From Ciona savignyi (taxonomy: Eukaryota > Chordata > Ascidiacea > Phlebobranchia > Cionidae), in assembly GCA_000149265.1 (NCBI GenBank), contig CH003393.1, forward strand, positions 411,513 to 475,512: DNA of 64,000 nt. Direction: 5' to 3'. The position numbers were made by a program, and so were the translations under genes. The notes under the pieces are model-generated. The model was not told the origin of the DNA, did no database searches, and worked only from the letters and a program-made list of their open reading frames with translations. Shown one piece after another: positions 1 through 12,900 of the stretch (its first letter is position 1; each line of letters opens with the position of its first letter).

Positions 1-2620
1 GTGGTGATTATAATTGAAATAAATTAATAGGTAAATATTTGTTGTGTTGAAAATTAAGCTTGATGCTTTAATTTCCGTTTTCCTTTTTCGCATGACGCAA
101 ATTTTAACTTTAAGATTCTATCTTTATCCGGTGTAGCTTGATACGTTACCACAGTTTGGCTTACAATTTGTTTTGCCACGGCCTGACACTCTACACTTTT
201 ATTGCAAAACTGTCTTATAAATGCATCAGCGTTATTTTTTACACCGATTAAAAAACTATCTGTGAAATCGTTTAACGAATAGAAAAGTTTTACTAACGGA
301 GAGTGACAACATTATTTTTAATCAATCTTAATTAGCCATAAATCCAAAAATTTTAGATTCCTATATATCGTGTATATATTGTGTAAACTATAAAGAGTTG
401 GATTATGTTGCCCTTTTAAAGGTTAAAAGTTATAATTAATTAGTTTTCTTTGCAGAAAAAAACGCAAAGGCAATCTTACTTTTACTTTTTTCGCAGGTTT
501 TGATATATATTTTGGTATAATTTAAATTACTCTTTAAGCATTCGGAAATTTCTAGAAAAAAGGACTAATTTGTTATGGTCATCTCTTCGCAAATGTTTGC
601 AGTATGTCTGGGAAGTAAACATTACCTCAAATCAATGCATGACAATGTATATAATAATTCTATTACGCGAAACAGTTTCAATTTAAACTTTGGCATGATT
701 TTTGTAACCTCTTTAGAGTAAAAGTAGTTTTTTATGCTCTTAGCAGCACATATTACACCAATATACATATAAATCATTAAGTGTGTATTTATTTACCCAG
801 ATGGCCACTTCTTTCCGTGTGTTATGGTCCGAAACGCTTTACAGCTTGCTGAATAAACCAAAAAACAAGACTTTTTCATCCACTTTTCGATCAATGGACC
901 TCAAAATCAAGACAGACTTGGAAAATCTTCGAAGCACACCCACAAAATCTCTTAATTTATTTAAGAGCTTTTTGAGGGGCTGTTCGCGTAATGCCTAACA
1001 CACTTTCACCACATTATCAAGTTACATTGGATAACTTAACCTTAACGGGGACCACGAGGCCGTGTTTACTTAAGCAGTGAAAAACATTGGTTTCCTTGCC
1101 GCAGTTTAATTAATCATTGTCTAGTCCGATCAACTAATCCGAGTTTAGTTGTTTTTTTATACACGATTTTGGAATTAGGTTACGTTCGAATTTAACCAAA
1201 GTGTCTGTCATCGCCAAAGTTTGGTAGATTAAGCCATAAAAACCGTAAGTCCTTGCATAAAAATAACTGACAAGCGTGCCACACTTTGTAACCCAAAACG
1301 CCCCTCTTCCACCCCCTTGCTTTTTGTTTGATTAAATTTCTATCTTTTCCAAATATAATTTACTGTTACGCAACAATGAAACGTTTGTTAGGTCACTTGG
1401 AACTTTATCTCCTTTAATTGTACGTCATTAGTCGCTTTGCTTTCGTCATAATGAAAGTGGTTGGTGAGATAAGGCCCTACTTGAGGGTGAATTTAATTAA
1501 TTTTATTTAACCAAAAATAACCAAAAACTTTTAAAAATTTGGGATAATACTTATTCGGGAGTCGCATTTTCTCCTTTTGCAGGATTTAGTTGTTTTGTTT
1601 TTCCAAAAAAACGAAAAAAAAAACACTTTATGTGTGCATTCACACACGCTAGTATTACGTAACAATGTTTCAATTCCCGAATTCTGGATAGTGTCAGGCG
1701 CGATAAGCGGAATGAATTGTCAGAAAATCGAAGCACAGACAAACGGTCCTCTTGTGACGCAATAAATGCGTTTCAATGACACAATTGCAGCTGATAAGAA
1801 AAACATCTCGCGCAGGCACGCGCGCTAAGTGATCGGAAAATAAATTGAGAATTAAAATCGGAACAATTCTCATTATCGCAGATGCGACGCGTGTTAGTTA
1901 CCCCTGCGAGCCACCGCGGACGTAATGGAGCGCTTACAAAGGTTGTTTCGTGTGGATTAGAAACGGAAGGGGCTCACTTAAGATTTTATGGTCAATTGCA
2001 GATGCCTACCCCGGCACTCAATTCGTTTTGTTTGGGAAAGTGATCAAATATTAAAAAATTCCACTCAACGAATACTCGAGAGTTTGCTGTTTGCGATTTT
2101 ATGTGGGAATGTGAAGGGTTGCCATGGGCAAAAATGTAATACATCCAACTCTCTGCTGCCGTCTACCGGTTCTTGTTTTTCCATTGCTTGAATATCTAAT
2201 TTAAACAGTTTTGTTAGCGCCCAACCTTTTGCATGAACTAGTGGCCGACTGTTTAGTGCGACCGATTTATATTAGAATCCAGTATTAAAACAGTCTAAGT
2301 GCGATCTAGGTAACCAAACTATCACGGCTTTAAAGCTTCTCGATAAAAAATATTTTATTCGCTTGCCATTTTTAAATACTGGGGCAAAAAATGATAACTA
2401 AACTAAACTAAATCTGTAGTCCTGTTTCGTGAGGTGTTTCCATTGCTTTTGGAATAATTAAAAGTTAGGCTGTTACATTTAAGGATGGAGTTGGGTATTT
2501 AGTACTTGTTGTACAGTAACTGGGTATAGGGTGCGGATAGTTCATTCTTTTTGACACACGTGCCCACTGCCGAGCTTACTAAACTGTTAATGTGTGCGCA
2601 TAGTTGATACAATTATATCC
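1..2620. other. Non-coding upstream DNA, no gene seen
   Basis: This is AT-rich sequence with only short ORFs of random composition. A slightly GC-richer patch at about 1780-1960 has CAGCTG, TGATAAG and several CGCG words, and could be regulatory. No SINE or exon with good splice sites was recognised. Confidence 0.5.
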
Positions 2621-2629
2621 TTAAGTCCA

Positions 2630-3320
2630 TTGCCGGTTTTTTTTGACTTTTTACAGTTTGGTGATAGTTGATTTTTTTTCTTTATGGGTGGGAAGCCAGC
2701 CTTTATCAACGGGTATCGTTAGGCGCCTTAAGCCCACAGCCAAGTTAATAGAGTTATTGCAGTGTATCAATGGTTGGTTCAGTTATATTCCTATATCCAC
2801 TGCCGAATTGCTGGAGTTTTTACAGTGTGTGGATGGTTGATTCATTTATATCCTTATGTGTGTGAAGCCATGCTTTATCGACGGAAATTGTAAAATACCT
2901 AAAGCCCTGGGTATGTACAAATTTGGTAAAGCCTATTTTAAGATGTAAAATTAACTAAACTGCATTTTATAGGTATCAAAATAAAGAAATAGGCGAAAAG
3001 AAACCAGTAAGAAGTGGTCCATTTATTGAAGTCGATCCGTTTTCACAGTGTACTGTGGATGGTTGATTCTTTATGTCATCGTGGGTGGGAAGCAAGGCTT
3101 CCTTGACTGGTTTCGTAAGGATCTTAAGCCCACAGACAAGTTGTTGGAGTTATTGCAGTGTATCGATGGTTGGGTTATTTATATTCTTATGTGCGGGAAG
3201 TCAGGCTTTATCGACGGGTGTTGTAAATTACATAAAGCCCAGGCCCAAGTTGCTGGAGTTATTACAATGTATAAATGGTTGATTTATTTATATTCTCGTA
3301 AGTGGAAGCCATATTGTATC
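2630..3320 (+). repeat. Degenerate tandem repeat, unit about 110 bp
   Basis: Recurring pieces include ggttgattcatttatatcc, gggaagccagcctttatc, cttaagcccacag and ttgctggagttattacagtg, arranged in the same order at least four times (about 2640, 2750, 3050 and 3160). The unit has diverged by roughly a quarter. The ORF at 3048-3512 is a product of this repeat. Confidence 0.7.
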
Positions 3321-6300
3321 TATGGTCAAGGCATTTCGCTTTTACAATCGAGTGGCTGGATCTATATAATGTGTAGATGTTTGCCTATTAAAGCGTCTGT
3401 ATGTACGTTAATCTTACTGCAAGAATGTTGGCATGTAAAGCGTTCCTCATTTCCCAAAAAAATAAATGGTTATAGCTCTTTGGTCCCACCCACCGGAAAA
3501 TTGTTATTTTAAACACTGACACTTAATACACGACACTCACAAGTTGTAAACAGAATTCTCGTGGCAGTGTGGCCGAATGAATCGCGTGACTGACTTATAC
3601 GCACAAATTTAATATGTTTCTGCCATAGGAAGGCTCAGCTTTTTTCACTATTAAAATACTGTAATAGAAAGGCTTGGACTTTTCAACAACTTAAACTTAA
3701 AGCCAGGATCTGCAATCTAAATGGAAAGCCCTTTAAACTTTTGCCTTGATATTTCGAGGTGGTTACCCCTGCGTACAACGGGAAATTTTTCTCAACAACA
3801 CATCTGTAAAATGCACAATCAACACCTTTTAAAAAAAATTGTGCTAAACCTTTATAAATTTGCTCAGCAAAACAAAAATCGCTCAAAAAACAATGTGCTG
3901 CTTTGAACTATACCAAGATCGGGGAATCACCACCAATGTTTATAACCCGAACACATTTTTTTCATATCCCATGACACTTGAACTTGTCAAATATGGTAGT
4001 GCTTAGAAATCAATTTATTTGACTATACCACATCTATCTATAGGCTATACATGGGACACATCCATACATATAAAACAGACAACGAAAGACACAGCATTCA
4101 CAGATTTATTATCGTTATTCTTTAAAATCCATTTTTTTAAATTCTAACGTGCCGGTTAGCTCAGGCTATAACAGGGGTGGAAGAAATAAGAATTGCGCGC
4201 ACAAATGCATTATAGTCTCCTTGTAATGCAATAAAACGAAATTTATTATATCCCACTTCCCAGGAAAGCATGCACTATAGAGACTACACTACCTATCACA
4301 CTATTAACGAAAAATAAAAGGGTGCGCAATGAATAGGATAGTTGCCTTGTATAATAGTAGCCTATTTGCGGTTATAAATCGTTATGTCGTCGCGGACTCA
4401 TTAAATTCTTTCCGGACTTAAATGAGTCCGGAGACTCGGTTTGGGAAACACTGGTCTAGCTGTTGGCTGCTTTCGATCCAACAATCTATCGGCTGCCTGC
4501 AGACCGCCACCACTATTACTAACTAAAACTGAACCTGCCTACACCAGCCTACGTGATGACTGATTACAAACAGGTGTACTACGTTGTTTTGCATTCTAGT
4601 GTATTGAGGACGCAATGGAATGAATGATGAACTATTGGCCTGTGCGTCATAGACGAACTTTTATAACTCCAATCGAAACTTAATTAAGGTGTGGGTGGTC
4701 TACCAATATGCTAGACGTCATTACACCCACTTACAGTCAACCCGATTTCATACGGTATTATTCAAATCTTAAAACTTGTTTACAAGTTTTACACGTTTAG
4801 TAACGCAAAAATATCAGAACATTATCAATTTGAAAGAACCGTTAAAACATTGTTAATTGTGACAGAAAAATGTATGTTATGTATTCGACTATGATAACAT
4901 ATATATGATAGTATACATATAATGTACGCAATAAATGTAAATGAATACATGTGATGCTCTTTTTTATCTTTTGATCAAAGATTGGAAAGGTGCTGATATT
5001 TTAATACATTCGTCAGAATACCACGTAAGCAGAATTTGGTTATTAGAGCTTTTGTACACTGGGCTTATGTTAATGATCATTTAATAACGCATATTAATTA
5101 TTTTAATTTTAAACCATTATAAGCACAAGAGTTATTTGACATTATGAAGATAAAAATACATCAACACTAGGTTTTCGTACCGAAATAAATGGAGAATAAA
5201 CGTACATAAATTACTTAAATGTGGATTTCCCCATCCGGTAAGATGAAATCTACATATCCGTTAAGTGATTTTTCTATGAACACAACCGACAATCTGACGG
5301 CTGGTTTCGATAGTAGGTTTACGCCTATGGCCCATACGCGGGCTGCCGTTGAAATTTTTTCCTGTCATTTGGTTTTGCTTACTTGGTGTAAATATACTAA
5401 TCGGTGGATAAAATATTTCCATTGAATAATCTATCGTTAGGAAAGTAATTAAGCAAGTTAAAAAGCATGTAACCAGTCAGTGGATAATTAATTCGCTCCC
5501 ATTGGAAATTTCGCTAACCAGCAATATCACGTGACGTTATACGTCAACGATTATCCAAACAATATGGCTGATTTTCGTGCAACAATCGCTGCAAGAGTCC
5601 AAGAAATTCGTTGAATAAGATACGCTCACCTTTAGATTATGACGTTGTATTCTAGAACAGATTAAAAAGAAAACGAAAGGAATTTCCCGAATTAGCTATT
5701 TTATTGTTTTGTAGACCAACAGTTTAAAATTCTGGCACCGATACCAATTTACACTAACTCTGATATATTTTATCTTAACAAAAATAACATCACTTTATGA
5801 ATTCTTTATTCGACTACACGTTTTATGTTGATGCAATAGCTGTAGATAGTTGTCTAGAACAGTTAGTACATTTTACAACATGAAATAATATCTATAAATG
5901 TAAAAAATAACGATTTAAGATAGCCTATTGAGCGAAAAGTATGCTTGCAAGTTGCAACTAGCACGGAGGCCAATATGTGGTTATCGTAGCTGGTTATGAC
6001 GTATAACGGTACCGGTAACTATTTAAATAACTATACATTTAGAAATAATTTAATGATAGCTTAAATGCAATACCATTTAATTAGATATGTTTTTCTATTG
6101 AATGTATGGGATTTTGTGTAATAAATATGGTAAATCACCAGAACCAAAAAAAGTGGGTTACTAATAAATATCGAAAAAATGGAAGCAAGGAAATTGAGTA
6201 CCAGTACAATTTTTTAGCTTGCATGCAAAAGATATTCAATCTTTTTGTGTTGTACGCAAAATATCTAAAAATGCTCTGCTCTCTATTGAAGGCATTGGGC

Positions 6301-7030
6301 AGACAATTCTTTTACCTGAAGTTACATAGTATTTACTAAACTAAAAATGAACCTAAGTTCTAAGTTTCCTAACCTAAAATATAGACCTACCCAATATGGA
6401 TTGTAAAAAAAATCGCTGAATGATATAACACCTCTCATATTTAAATTAAAAATCCTGTTGTTAAATAAAAAAACTTTACTTGATACAATACTATCCTTCA
6501 ATTCTAAATCAAGAGTTCTGTTATTTTAAATTAAGGGCTGTTTTAGATCGGACTGATACTTTGGTAGAGCTAGTTTGTGTAAACAGAAACTAGTACTGGT
6601 CATATAAATTGAGTTACATAGATTATTCGGTACCAGTACTAAGTATTTACTTTACAAATGCCCGCTGTAATTTAAAAAAATGATATTAAATTGAATTCCA
6701 AATTTTTGTGGAAAAAAAGTGGAACTTATACAACTTAAATATACAAGATGTTTTCTTATTTCATATTATGTTTTCTCAGCATACGATATGCACCATTTAT
6801 AGAACAGATGATTTTGTGATAATAATTTCCTGACATTTTGATGGTATTTCAAATAAAAATCAATAATGGCTCTCAACAACATTATATGCAAATTAAGTAA
6901 ATACTTAAAGATACAAATAGTATGGAGCTTTAACTTATTATTTAAACCATACCTATATGTATATATAATATATATGGATTTACTTATTCCTGTATAACCT
7001 CATATGTTGGGATGGCAAATGTACCCTTGA
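3321..7030. other. Non-coding AT-rich DNA
   Basis: No exon or gene was recognised. A tRNA-Ser-like fragment (gtggccgaatgaatcgcg) at about 3569-3590 resembles the second SINE head family seen at 40093. ORFs at 5219 and 6106 have no recognisable content. Confidence 0.45.
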
Positions 7031-7033
7031 TTA

Positions 7034-7277
7034 GTGCATCGCCTTTCAACCGAAGGATTGCAAGTTGGCAACTGTTCTCTAGCTAGTCGGTTGTGTCCTT
7101 TTGCAAGGCACTTAACGGACATTGTATGAACCCAGCGCATTAATGGGTTCTACTTAAATGAAGAAACCTGTGAATCAAACACAACACACTGCAACAGCTC
7201 TGGTAACCCGACAGTGGGCGTGAGATGATCTGACAATTGCCTGTGTGTTTAACCCCTTGGTTTTCCCATTCACATTT
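7034..7277 (+). mobile_element. tRNA-derived SINE, partial
   Basis: This is one of about twenty copies in the window. In this orientation it runs tRNA-like head (gtgcatcgcctttcaacc), tagctagtcggttgtgtcc, gcaaggcactta, gaacccagcg, acacaacacactgcaa, ggtaacccgac, then ttggttttcccattcac. The B-box region is diverged. Confidence 0.8.
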
Positions 7278-9245
7278 TTTTGGCTAATGTGGCTCAATAA
7301 CAATAGCAGCTATTGGTAGTTTTAAATTGCTCTGCTTTTTTTACATCCACAATTCCATAAATAAAAGGTATCGCCTTTGTTTGTATTGCTAATTAGACAG
7401 CTTTTAGGCCAGTTTAAGGATAATTTTAGGTATCACAATTTTAAGCACTTTTTCTTTATTATTTAGTAATAATCTTTATTACTGCCATGCCCATTTTTTT
7501 AATGCTACTATGGTACAGTCATAGTGTGTAAATACAGCATAAAATTGAGCAAAGTACTTGTATAATAATTGGCTAGCAGCATAAATTTAAAAAAAAATTT
7601 TGTACATTTTAAAGTTAAATACATAACGATTTTACAGCATCTGAATTAAAAGCAGATGGTTTTAAAGAAGAGGATAATTTAAGTTTATATACATTATACC
7701 AGCATCTGCATTCTGCATGTTCAATTAAAAAATCCATGTTTTTAAAAAAGGTTTATTGATTTATTGTATTATTGTTAGAAACAGTGATGATTAGGTTTTA
7801 CTTTTTAGAAATATGCTCTATTTTTAGCATTTAATAGATTTTTTGTTTAATCAATATTGGTATTTATAGAACAGTTCTAATTTAAAAAAGATATATATAT
7901 ATATATATTTATATGTTCATGTCAAAGACATTACAAAATATAACAGTGCGGTTTAGGACCAGGCCAGATTATTTTTGTGTACAAAATAGAACAGAACAAA
8001 ATACCAGTATTAAAAGGCTTGGCTATTGTGGTTTAATTTGTAATATATTACTATCTATAATGTTCCATACTAAAATTATTATATTATTCATTGTTAATTT
8101 TGCTGTTTTTGCAAAAGTGCATTAGTCGATAACATATTTTAGTTTGTTTATGTTTGAATTTCAGTTTAAATCATTATGACCAAGTCCTATTAGGCATAAT
8201 TTTGGTTTAAATTCCAATTAGGACGGTATGAATGCAATCTGCACCCTTTGGCATTTTTGATTTAGGTATATAAAGTCAATTTTCTATGAATATTGCATTT
8301 TTTGGTTTTACCGCATAGTTAGCTATGATGATCCTAATTTCGATTATTTCACCAACGTTTTGTTTACTTTTTTGTAAGTGCTGGAAAATTATTAGTGAAG
8401 CAATGCATTTACAGTTGCTTTTACTGCATAGTTAGCTGTGAAGCCCCTAAGTTCCGTCATTTTACCATGTATGTATATGTAGCAATGCTACGGTCTTTAA
8501 CCATCACTACATCCGGCACTAATTTGTGGAACCGTATCTTTGTTACCATTACCCAGGTAGACAAAGTTGTCTTCACCACTGTAACTTCTAATCAGCTATT
8601 TACCATGAATGCATACGCAGTAAAACTGCAGGTTATCATCGGCAGTGTGAAACATGCAAAACTTAAGTTATAGTCATTAAACTATATATACATACAGGAA
8701 GTTTGTGACGTAATGTTTTGTGTTGTGCATTTCCGTTTCTGTACATCATAGCTTCTGCAGAGAGTTTGTTTTAGTTGTGTGTGCATTATGGTGGCTGCAA
8801 CAGCTTCTTTTTAAGATCAATCGCCATCAGTGTATTTCGCTTTTTTGCTAGCTGATGTGTCTTATCTTTGCTTTGGAGCGACTGAACTTGTGCAAATAGG
8901 AATTGATTATGTGTGGGTGTGCACCATTATTGACTTACGGGTACACTTATGTTCATACACATGTTAAAAGGTGGTGCTCGGCAGTACGCAGTTCAAATTA
9001 GTTGTTTTGTATTACCTTAGCACCCTTTTTTCCAAGGCCTGCTTATTTGAGAAATCCATACCAATATAAATAAATTATAATGTTGGTCAAATGCTAATGT
9101 ATAAGGTTAATATTTTTTTTCACACCTAAGAATAGCATGTTTGCAAAATATTTTAAATTATGTAGATTTTTATTTAGCTTAAAAAATCATTTGGTCAAAA
9201 CACTATTTTATAATGTATAAATAAAGTTAATATTTTCCCTTCCTA
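7278..9245. other. Non-coding DNA upstream of the FoxO coding start
   Basis: This AT-rich stretch has a short AT microsatellite at about 7891-7913. A weak duplication around gcatagttagct occurs at 8315 and 8428. FoxO 5' UTR exons may lie here, but I could not place one. Confidence 0.4.
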
Positions 9246-9300
9246 GGTTTTTACATAGCTTTTAAATAACAAGTGATCGTTTAATTGTTATACGATCTCT

Positions 9301-9315
9301 ATGAATTCAAGATGA
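9301..9315 (+). promoter_or_regulatory. Four-codon upstream ORF overlapping the FoxO start codon
   Basis: An out-of-frame ATG at 9301 reads M-N-S-R and stops at TGA 9313-9315. That stop overlaps the FoxO ATG at 9312 in an ATGA arrangement. It lies downstream of the acceptor at 9245, so it should be in the mRNA. Such overlaps can allow reinitiation or damp translation; here that is inference. Confidence 0.5.
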
Positions 9316-9986
9316 CGGAGATGCCCAACATCGATGTTGATTTCGAGCCGCAAGCTCGACCGCGCTCGGGTACGTGGCCAATGAACCGTCCACTAGGGAG
9401 AGCCGAAGAGCACGGAATGAAGTTGGAGGCAACAATTGAGGAAGCCTCCTCTCAAGAGCATCTTTTAACAGAAGGACTCACTCAACCGAGTTTGGTACAA
9501 AACATTAAGCAAGAAATAAAGCAAGAGCCAGTGAGAACGGACTATAACGGCTTCGTAGGTTCCCCTGCTACTAACCTAGTCACCGATTTCTCTAGCATAC
9601 TTCTTAACCAGCAAAGCGGAGGGGGTTGTAGCAACGCTAGCCCTAATCTATCCTTCACTGATCTCAGCAACGCCCACTCTGCGTTCCCAACTAGTCTGTC
9701 GTCTGCGATAGAATCGAAACCAGTTATAACTTCATCTCCGACGGCCGGATTACAGTTAGCAACATCGTATCCGGACACTGGGATTGTGAGCAGCGTGACG
9801 ACGAAACCGAAAACAACCTCGCGCAAAAATGCATGGGGTAGCGAGTCCTATGCAGATCTCATCACCCAGGGCATTGAAAGCTCTCCGGACAAGAGGCTCA
9901 CTCTGGCTCAAATCTATGACTGGATGGTAAAGAACGTCCCGTACTTCAAGGACAAGGGTGACAGCAACTCATCTGCTGGTTGGAAG
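9312..9986 (+). CDS. FoxO: FoxO coding exon 1: N-terminal AKT site and first half of the forkhead
   Basis: This exon encodes 225 residues. The ATG at 9312 is preferred because it is the first in-frame ATG and places [16 protein letters not shown] as in vertebrate FoxO N termini. RPRSGT at 16-21 is an AKT/14-3-3 type site. An IKQEIKQEP stretch near 65 contains tandem I/VKxE sites of the SUMO type. Residues 171-225 are forkhead helices 1-2 ([22 protein letters not shown]). The exon ends at SAGWK before gtgaga. A good acceptor (cccttcctag) ends at 9245, so the transcript exon probably begins at 9246, through a 5' UTR intron or spliced-leader trans-splicing, which is common in Ciona. Confidence 0.95.
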
Positions 9987-12900
9987 GTGAGATAAATTTT
10001 CTCTCATTTGTTTTCGACTCATTTTTTTTCTTATTATTTATTTATTTTTGGAGTAAGAAAATCTAATTTTGAGCCAAATTCACCTATTAAGCCAAATTTA
10101 TTTTGAGAAAGATTGTGTGTTAATGTGATAATAATAACATAAACAGAGATTATTATAGACTTTTCTTGGTATTTAAAGGTAAACAAAGTTGTTGTAGTTT
10201 CAGAATTTAAGCAACTTCAAACAAACGTTTTTAAATATGCAAATTACCCATACTGCTTATAGCTTTATTCCTTAAATCTTATATTATACACTTTCAAACG
10301 TGCTCGTTTGCACACAGTTTTGTATACACTTATACGCACCAGCCTAACACACAAAGAATTCCCTATTGATTGTGTTTCGGTGCTCTAGCCCCATTGGCAT
10401 TCAATCACAGCCATTCAAATTGAAATGTACATAAACCTTTAAATGGAAGTGGATCGTTGAACAATTAAACCCATTTCGAACGAATTGAAAGCGCCAAGGT
10501 TGTACTTTGACTGATTGGTTGTATGGGCATAAAGAACTTTTTCAAATATTTCACAGTATAAGCATAAGAAAAGCAATCGAATTTCAACGGTGTATGCAAT
10601 ATACTAGTTACTGGAATTTTTAAAGTTTATTTTTTGTTCGAAACTTAAAAATATATAAATTTTTAAAATTAGAAAAAAAATTGCTAACTGCACCGTAGAT
10701 GGTACCAGATAAGTAATGGTAGCTAAAATGTCTGCAAAATATATGTTTAAATCAATTGTATGGGGTTTGCTGTTTTTATTAGTTAATTATATATAACAGT
10801 ATATATTTATAGGTAATAAAAACACAATTCATTGGAATAAAAACAATACCTCAGGTGACTAATTAATTGTATTCTATGTGATGTCACAATATGTCTTGTT
10901 ATACCGGATGCCGTTGCTACGTCTCAAACCGCTTCCTGTCAATTGCAACTATGATGTCATAATGGTGCAAGCCTCGACTGAGCGAGTGGTGACCCGCGTT
11001 GCCACGGTAACAACGCCAGGTTACCAGGAACTTCCGGAGCAATCTGGTTTCCGGTTACCGCTTCGGTGACAACGTTTGTTTTGTGATGTCATAATACGGG
11101 TGCGCACGGGAGCCTTGTGATTGGACGAAATGATTTGTTTACATTAGCGCGGTTATATTGCAATCAACGATAATTATTTCATCTCTTTGTGGAGCAATGG
11201 ACAAAACACTGGTGTTTAATTAAATAGTGTTCGGTTTAACATAGGCTTCACGGTTATGATTAATTATTCATGGTATCGATATAAATCTTTGGTTCTCTTT
11301 TTTATTCTAATTATACTTATAAATTAGATGTCAAAATGCCCCATGACCATTTGCTAAATTATCATTCGCGATTCAAATTTTATGCGAATATTGGTTTTAT
11401 AAAAATTTAGGAAAACTTGTATTTTCCTTAGCCAGGGGTGGGCAACTTCTCCAGTTGGTGGGTTAGATGTGGGAAAATGAAGTTCTTGGTGGTCCAAATT
11501 ATTACATGAATAGTATTTAATCTTAATTACATGGTATGGTTAGATACAGTCTGCGGGCAGGTCAAAATTCCTTCACGGGCTGTATGTTGCTCATGCTTGA
11601 TCATTGCCAAATAACATTTCATTTTTAAAGCCAAAAAACGTTTAACTTACTAGAAACTAGTGAGTTTATTGCATGAATTCTACGACAAATACTAAACACA
11701 AAAACGCATAGCACTGTTTAATGGTGCAGTACAGCAATAAGCTTATTAAAATACAAATCTTAATGTAGCGATATTGTTTAAGCTTTTAAATATGACAGTA
11801 CAACAATTGATATATTACAATAATGATATTGCTGTAAACTTAAACAATGGTAAGGTGTGTTGATTTGCATTGGAATTTGGAGCTGTATTGTACCAGTCAA
11901 ATGATTGTGGGTTTAAACCTAGCCACAAACCTGTTGGTATTGTTGTTGGGCAATACACTTGGTGTAACTGGTATGTTGTCCGTTTGAACCCAGCGGTTTA
12001 ATTGGTTAAACAAACTATGTCTTTATCGTACACAATACACTCTAATGGCTTGGGTTTTTAAAAACCTTAAATTTAAAAAACCTTGTACTGTAACTAAATT
12101 ATTGCAGTGCATTTAAAAAACATTGTACTGTAACTAAATTATTGCAGTGCATTTAAAAAAACCTTGTATTGTAACTAAATTATTGCAGTGCATTTAAAAA
12201 AACCTTGTACATTTAAAAACATTCTGCTGTAGAACAAAAATAAATGGGAACGGATTATATAAGTTGCCAATTAAGACTTTTCAATAAAAAAAACTTTACA
12301 GCCGTTCTCAGAAGTGGCTTTTAATTGTATCAATTAGACAGGTGTGTCAAATACCTGCTAAACTTGAGCCATTGTACCAGTGATTAATAGCATGGCATTG
12401 ATGTTCATTTTCATTACGTAATTATCCTCTACAAAGGGAGTCTAGTTTCATTCATCCCAACTATGTACCTCATTTGCCCAAGCAAGGGTACCAGCTGTGT
12501 TAGCACAGGAAACAATTTAATTCAAAGAAGGACGATTTTAACTATCCGTAGTAAACTTTCATTCCATTATCAAAGGCTTATAGTAACTTCTTTATTTGCT
12601 GTTTATTACATTTTTGCTATTTTTAAGATACAGCAAAATCGTAAATATTCATTTGTAAATTTGCAGTTTTTCTTTTGTTTCTCACATCGTATAAAATTAG
12701 GACATTGGTTAAAAAAAACTTAATAAACAGAAAATTTTAAAAAAATGTACATAAAATGGCAATGGTTTAACTTCTAGGACAAGGTGATTAAAAAAAGGAC
12801 ACTTCCCATAAAATCCACACATGTTTTTATCCAGTTTGGTTTTTACAATTATTCTTGAATCAATAATTTCGAATCATTCTAAAATATACTTAAAACAAAC

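Noticed and set aside
3048-3512. Longest ORF in the first 9 kb (154 codons)
   Set aside because: It runs through a degenerate tandem repeat, has no family resemblance and no supporting splice or start context.
8395-8673. 92-codon ORF upstream of FoxO
   Set aside because: The composition is unlike the coding exons here, with no motif or splice signals. It partly overlaps a small local duplication.
10998-11124. MHC class II-type S-X-Y promoter
   Set aside because: The X-box, CRE-like and inverted CCAAT motifs are present, but X1 and X2 are about 70 bases apart rather than adjacent. Only a generic RFX/CREB/NF-Y grouping is claimed.
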